Part shown: positions 40,027 to 43,914 of the stretch, in pieces | Layout of the letters: each line of letters opens with the position of its first letter | Position numbering within the stretch: the first letter of the stretch is position 1 | Assembly (NCBI RefSeq): GCF_040812015.1 | Contig: NZ_JBFNXJ010000024.1 | Span: 1-43,914 of the forward strand | DNA: 43,914 nt | Reading direction: 5' to 3' | Source: Chitinivorax sp. PXF-14 | Lineage (GTDB): Bacteria > Pseudomonadota > Gammaproteobacteria > Burkholderiales > SCOH01 | Position numbers and translations under genes: made by a program | The notes under the pieces: model-generated | Seen by the model: only the letters and a program-made list of their open reading frames with translations | What the model was told of the DNA's origin: nothing | Database searches by the model: none

Positions 40027-41091
40027 ATGAGCAGTAAGAAACGTATTGTCGTCGGCCTGTCGGGCGGCGTGGATTCATCGGTCACCGCCTGGCTGTTGAA
40101 GCAGCAGGGGCACGAGGTGATCGGCGTGTTCATGCAGAACTGGGAAGATGACAACGACGACGAGTACTGCTCGATCAAGGAAGATGCTGCCGATGCGATC
40201 GCGGTGGCCGACATCGTCGGTATCGACATCGAGATCGTCAATTTTGCCAAGGAATACAAGGACCGCGTGTTCAAGTATTTCCTCGACGAATACTCGGCCG
40301 GCCGCACGCCCAACCCGGACGTGCTGTGCAATGCCGAGATCAAGTTCAAGGCCTTTCTCGACTACGCCGTGGACCTCGGCGCCGAGGTGATCGCCACCGG
40401 CCACTATGCCCGCAAGATCGAGCGTGACGGCAAGCACTATCTGGCGAAGGCCGTCGACGATACCAAGGACCAGAGCTACTTTCTCTATCGCCTGAGCCAG
40501 TCGCAGCTGTCGAAAGCCATCTTTCCGCTCGGCGACATCCGCAAGACCGAGGTGCGCAAGCTGGCGGAAGAGGCCTGCTTGCCCAACTTCGCAAAAAAGG
40601 ACAGCACCGGCATCTGCTTTATCGGCGAGCGGCCGTTCCGTGAATTCCTCAATCGTTACCTGCCGCGCACCCCAGGGCCGATGGTGACGCCGGAAGGCCG
40701 AGTCATGGGGCAGCATGAAGGGCTGATGTACCACACCATTGGGCAGCGCAAGGGACTCGGCATTGGCGGGCAGGGCGAGCCATGGTTCGTGGCCGACAAG
40801 GACATCCCGCACAACAAGCTGATCGTGGTGCAGGGGCATGATCACCCCTTGCTGCTCAAGCCCGAGTTGAGCGCGCAACAGCTGTCGTGGACATTGGACC
40901 AGCCGTCGGCCTTGGGCCGCTACAGTGCCAAGACGCGCTATCGCCAGCAAGATGCGGCCTGCACGGTTGTCGCCGTCGATGCCGAAACCTGCACGGTACA
41001 TTTCGACGAGCCGCAGTGGGCGGTGACCCCAGGGCAATCGGTGGTGCTGTACGACGGCGATATCTGCCTGGGTGGCGGGGTGATCCAGTAG
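40027..41091 (+). CDS. mnmA: tRNA-specific 2-thiouridylase
   Basis: Adds sulfur to wobble U34 of Lys, Glu and Gln tRNAs, the same nucleoside that SelU converts to 2-selenouridine. 354 residues: PP-loop SGGVDSSV near the N-terminus, catalytic Cys101 in [12 protein letters not shown] and Cys197 in [12 protein letters not shown] (E. coli Cys102 and Cys199), [12 protein letters not shown] and [20 protein letters not shown] 40027 used; TTG 40015 is also in frame. A strong terminator follows. Confidence 0.95.
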   Translation: MSSKKRIVVGLSGGVDSSVTAWLLKQQGHEVIGVFMQNWEDDNDDEYCSIKEDAADAIAVADIVGIDIEIVNFAKEYKDRVFKYFLDEYSAGRTPNPDVLCNAEIKFKAFLDYAVDLGAEVIATGHYARKIERDGKHYLAKAVDDTKDQSYFLYRLSQSQLSKAIFPLGDIRKTEVRKLAEEACLPNFAKKDSTGICFIGERPFREFLNRYLPRTPGPMVTPEGRVMGQHEGLMYHTIGQRKGLGIGGQGEPWFVADKDIPHNKLIVVQGHDHPLLLKPELSAQQLSWTLDQPSALGRYSAKTRYRQQDAACTVVAVDAETCTVHFDEPQWAVTPGQSVVLYDGDICLGGGVIQ

Positions 41092-41121
41092 GCGCGCGGC
41101 ACAACGGCTGCCTAGAAAAGC

Positions 41122-41151
41122 AAAAAAGCCATGGCGAACCATGGCTTTTTT
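41122..41151. terminator. Bidirectional terminator between mnmA and tRNA-Ser
   Basis: Perfect stem AAAAAGCCATGG / CCATGGCTTTTT with CGAA loop and A/T runs on both strands; serves mnmA rightward and the tRNA leftward. Confidence 0.93.
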
Positions 41152-41161
41152 ATATAGGGTC

Positions 41162-41253
<92 letters not shown>

Positions 41254-41325
41254 GCAGAGAAGGTGCGGATTATATATACTATTGCCGCTTTGTAAAGCGC
41301 ATTCCAATAACAGAGAACCCACCGC

Positions 41326-42816
41326 TTGCCTAAGTCGCTCATAATAAAAATGATTTTCTGCTCTTGGCTAGGGCTGCTGCTGGCCGGCTGCGACCGCCCG
41401 GAAGAGGCGCCACCCAGCAAGGTCGTCAAACCTATCTATATGCAGCATGAATTGGTGGTGCTGACACAGAATGGCCCCAACACCTTCTATATCGATGCGG
41501 ATGGAAACTACGCGGGTTTTGAATACGACCTGGTAAACCTGTTCGCTCAGCGGCTTGGTGTGCCTGTCCGGTTTGTGCTCGAATCCAACCGTGAGCGGCT
41601 GTATCGCGATCTGGCTGGCCGGGAAGGGCATCTTGCGGCGGCGGGCCTGATTGCCTCCACAGAGCAAAAACCAGCCGTCGACTATGGCCCCACCTACCTG
41701 AGTGTGACACCCGTGGTGGCGTACAACACCGATATGGAGCGCCCCGGCAAGGTGGAAGACCTGGTTGGGCACAGTATATTGGTGCCCGCCGGCTCGGCCT
41801 ATATCCACCAGCTCATGCAACACCAGCAAAAGACACCACAGCTGTCGTGGCGGGAAGAGCCTTACTTCGATATTCCCGAACTGGTCGAAAAAATAGCCAG
41901 CGGCGAGGCGGATTACCTGGTCGCCGATTCGAACGTCGTCGAGCTGTTGCGCAACTACTATCCGAATATCGGTATTGCCTTTCCTCTGGGGGGGGCGGCC
42001 GGGGTGGCGTGGGCATTTCCGAAGCAAGGCGCCGGCTTGCTCAAGCAAGAGGTCCGCCGCTTCTTTGCCGACATAGCCAAGGATGGCACGCTGGCGCGTC
42101 TTCAGGACCGGTACTTCGGCCATATCAAACGGCTCAACCCGATCGACGTGCAAACCATGCTGGAGCGGCGGGTGACGGAGTTGCCCAAATACCGCAAGTA
42201 TCTGGAAGAGTCCGAGGTACTGACCGGTATGGACTGGCGCCTGCTGGCCGCACTCGGCTATCAGGAGTCGCACTGGGACCCGCTCGCGACTTCGGCCTAT
42301 GGCGTCCGGGGCATCATGATGCTGACCACCAGCACCGCCGATCGGCTAGGCATCAAGAACCGGCTGGACCCGCGCCAGAGCATTCTCGGCGGCGCACGCT
42401 ATCTGCAGATGCTGCGCGAGATGCTGCCCGCGCGCATCCCCGAGCCTGATCGCACCTGGCTTGCCCTGGCTGTCTACAATATTGGCTATGCCCACCTTGA
42501 AGATGCGCGGGTGCTGGCGCAGCGCTTGAAAAAGAATCCCGATTCGTGGGCGGATCTTAAAGCTGTATTGCCGCTACTGCGTGATGAGCAATATTTCACC
42601 ACGCTCAAATATGGCTATGCACGCGGCGGCGAGACGGTTGCCTTTGTCGAGAACGTGCGCACGTATCGTGACATCCTCGCGCGTTTCGAGTCGCCGCTGC
42701 GGCCACTGTTTCCCGCGTTCAACGAACAGGTCACCGTGACCAACCCCGATAATCTCAAGCTCGGGATCGGCGCAACGCGAATCAAGCCGGCGGAGACCGC
42801 CCCAGCCAACCGGTAA
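41326..42816 (+). CDS. mltF: Membrane-bound lytic murein transglycosylase F
   Basis: Lipoprotein of 496 residues. Signal with lipobox LLLAGC (Cys22), a family-3 solute-binding-like regulatory domain (ELVVLTQNGPNTFYIDADGNYAGFEYDLVNLFAQRLGV...), then an SLT catalytic domain with Glu314 in LAALGYQESHWDPLATSAYGVRGIMMLT and AVYNIGYAHLEDAR. It cleaves peptidoglycan glycan strands at the outer membrane. TTG 41326 is used because it gives the signal its Lys residues; ATG 41350 would leave an uncharged signal. It lies next to the divergent tRNA-Ser. Confidence 0.93.
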   Translation: MPKSLIIKMIFCSWLGLLLAGCDRPEEAPPSKVVKPIYMQHELVVLTQNGPNTFYIDADGNYAGFEYDLVNLFAQRLGVPVRFVLESNRERLYRDLAGREGHLAAAGLIASTEQKPAVDYGPTYLSVTPVVAYNTDMERPGKVEDLVGHSILVPAGSAYIHQLMQHQQKTPQLSWREEPYFDIPELVEKIASGEADYLVADSNVVELLRNYYPNIGIAFPLGGAAGVAWAFPKQGAGLLKQEVRRFFADIAKDGTLARLQDRYFGHIKRLNPIDVQTMLERRVTELPKYRKYLEESEVLTGMDWRLLAALGYQESHWDPLATSAYGVRGIMMLTTSTADRLGIKNRLDPRQSILGGARYLQMLREMLPARIPEPDRTWLALAVYNIGYAHLEDARVLAQRLKKNPDSWADLKAVLPLLRDEQYFTTLKYGYARGGETVAFVENVRTYRDILARFESPLRPLFPAFNEQVTVTNPDNLKLGIGATRIKPAETAPANR

Positions 42817-42958
42817 CCCCACCTTATAGTCAGGCACGGGGTGGACTAGGGTTAATCTGAATTGTGAATCGTTGGGCTTGGTTCGACCATGCGCCGTTTA
42901 CGTCGCCTTGCCAAGTGGCCGGCGACACCCGCTCACATCGAACCAGACGAGGACCACC

Positions 42959-43744
42959 ATGGGTTTTCTTGCCAACAAACGCATCCTGATCACGGGGCTG
43001 ATCTCCAACCGCTCGATCGCCTACGGCATCGCCCAGGCGATGCAGCGCGAAGGCGCCGAGCTGGCGTTCACCTATGTGGTGGACAAGCTCAAGGAGCGGG
43101 TGGTCGAGATGGCGCGCGAATTCGGCAGCGACATCGTACTGCGTTGCGATGTCAGCTCGGATGACGAGATCAACGGCATGTTCGCCGAACTGAAGGCCCA
43201 CTGGCCCGAAGGCCTGGACGGCATCGTGCACTCCATCGGCTTCGCCCCGCGCGAAGCGCTGGCCGGCGACTTCCTCGACGCCATCTCGCGCGAAGCGTTC
43301 CAGGTTGCCCATGACATCAGCGCCTACAGCTTCCCGGCACTGGCCAAGGCCGGCCGCGCGCAACTGCGGCCGAACGCCGCGCTGCTGACGCTGACCTACC
43401 TCGGCGCCGAGCGCGCCATGCCCAACTACAACGTGATGGGCCTGGCCAAGGCCAGCCTCGAAGCCAGCGTGCGCTACACCGCCTACGCCATGGGCCCGCA
43501 GGGTTTCCGCGTCAACGGCATCTCGGCCGGACCGATCAAGACCCTGGCAGCGAGCGGGATCGGCAGCTTTTCCAGAATACTGAATCATGTCTCTTCTACT
43601 GCCCCGCTGCGCCGTGGCGTCACCATCGAGGAAGTCGGCAATGTCGCCGCCTTCATGATGAGCGACCTGGCATCGGGCATCACTGGCGAGATTACCTATG
43701 TCGATGCCGGCTATAACGTGGTCGCACCGATATCTGAAGAGTAA
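42959..43744 (+). CDS. fabI: Enoyl-[acyl-carrier-protein] reductase (NADH)
   Basis: Last step of the fatty-acid elongation cycle. 261 residues with NAD-binding start [49 protein letters not shown] and the catalytic pair Tyr157/Lys164 in [14 protein letters not shown] (E. coli Tyr156/Lys163), then [19 protein letters not shown] 42959 is preceded by GAGGA. It is followed by a perfect long terminator. Confidence 0.95.
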   Translation: MGFLANKRILITGLISNRSIAYGIAQAMQREGAELAFTYVVDKLKERVVEMAREFGSDIVLRCDVSSDDEINGMFAELKAHWPEGLDGIVHSIGFAPREALAGDFLDAISREAFQVAHDISAYSFPALAKAGRAQLRPNAALLTLTYLGAERAMPNYNVMGLAKASLEASVRYTAYAMGPQGFRVNGISAGPIKTLAASGIGSFSRILNHVSSTAPLRRGVTIEEVGNVAAFMMSDLASGITGEITYVDAGYNVVAPISEE

Positions 43745-43762
43745 GCCTTTTGCCCCACAAGG

Positions 43763-43800
43763 TAACAAAACAGCGAGCCCGAGGGCTCGCTGTTTTGTTA
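43763..43800. terminator. Terminator after fabI
   Basis: 18-bp perfect arms (43763-43780 and 43783-43800), with core AGCGAGCCC / GGGCTCGCT and A/T-rich ends. The 114 bases that remain to the window end hold no gene I can support. Confidence 0.92.
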
Positions 43801-43914
43801 TTGGGTTGACGGAAAGGAGGTGAGGCAAAGGAAAAACAGATCGAACGGAAATTTTTCCATTTTCTATTTTCCCTTATTATCCATGGGCTTGAGTTAAGGC
43901 AGAAGCAAACATTC

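Overview
The window is GC-rich bacterial chromosome interrupted between about 8.22 and 20.07 kb by a sharply AT-rich integrated element. The host genes (divergent icd/rluE followed by aceK, nudJ and mnmA; selU/selD; recG; dusA; dusC; fabI; mltF; DUF1289 and DUF2189 proteins) suggest a Gram-negative betaproteobacterium, possibly of the Neisseriales. That placement is inferred from gene content and base composition; no rRNA is present to confirm it. The window opens with 62 C residues, probably a sequence-end artefact.

Left host arm (1-8.2 kb): a MATE exporter, a periplasmic solute-binding protein, divergent selU and selD whose GTG start codons abut, a histone-deacetylase-family hydrolase, a GMC oxidoreductase and msrA. 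Right host arm (20.1-43.9 kb): a membrane diguanylate cyclase, DUF1289, DUF2189, dusC, a large MASE1/CHASE-type hybrid-input histidine kinase with a response regulator, an Orn/Lys/Arg decarboxylase, recG, dusA, a second diguanylate cyclase, icd, rluE, aceK, nudJ, mnmA, tRNA-Ser(CGA), mltF and fabI.

The 11.8-kb element is the main discovery. It has a complete filamentous-phage (inovirus) plan: tyrosine integrase, gpA-type HUH replication protein, small ssDNA-binding-protein candidate, major coat with signal peptide, mini-proteins of pVII/pIX size, a pIII/TspB-like adhesin, a pVI-like protein, a Zot/pI assembly ATPase and a pIV-like secretin. Directly after the secretin it carries a ColE1-type mobilization module: MobC, a MbeA-like relaxase and a coiled-coil ORF nested in the relaxase in another frame, as mbeB/mbeD are in ColE1. 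The element therefore looks like a phage-plasmid chimera with two routes of spread, extrusion as a virion and conjugative mobilization by a helper.

The element integrated inside msrA, with an 11-bp core lying in the codons of the catalytic GCFWC motif. Its left end supplies a new promoter region, ribosome binding site, start codon and N-terminus in frame, so MsrA stays intact. The original 5' end of msrA survives as a 25-codon remnant at the right end, still overlapping the stop codon of the upstream diguanylate cyclase gene. Integration thus separated msrA from its old operon and placed it under element control.

Other unusual features of the element are a coat-protein paralogue without a signal peptide on the opposite strand, leftward rep and accessory genes against rightward structural genes, an 85-nt GC-rich hairpin between them, two near-identical promoters, a recurring TATGGGGA leader, and three terminators built on the same stem.
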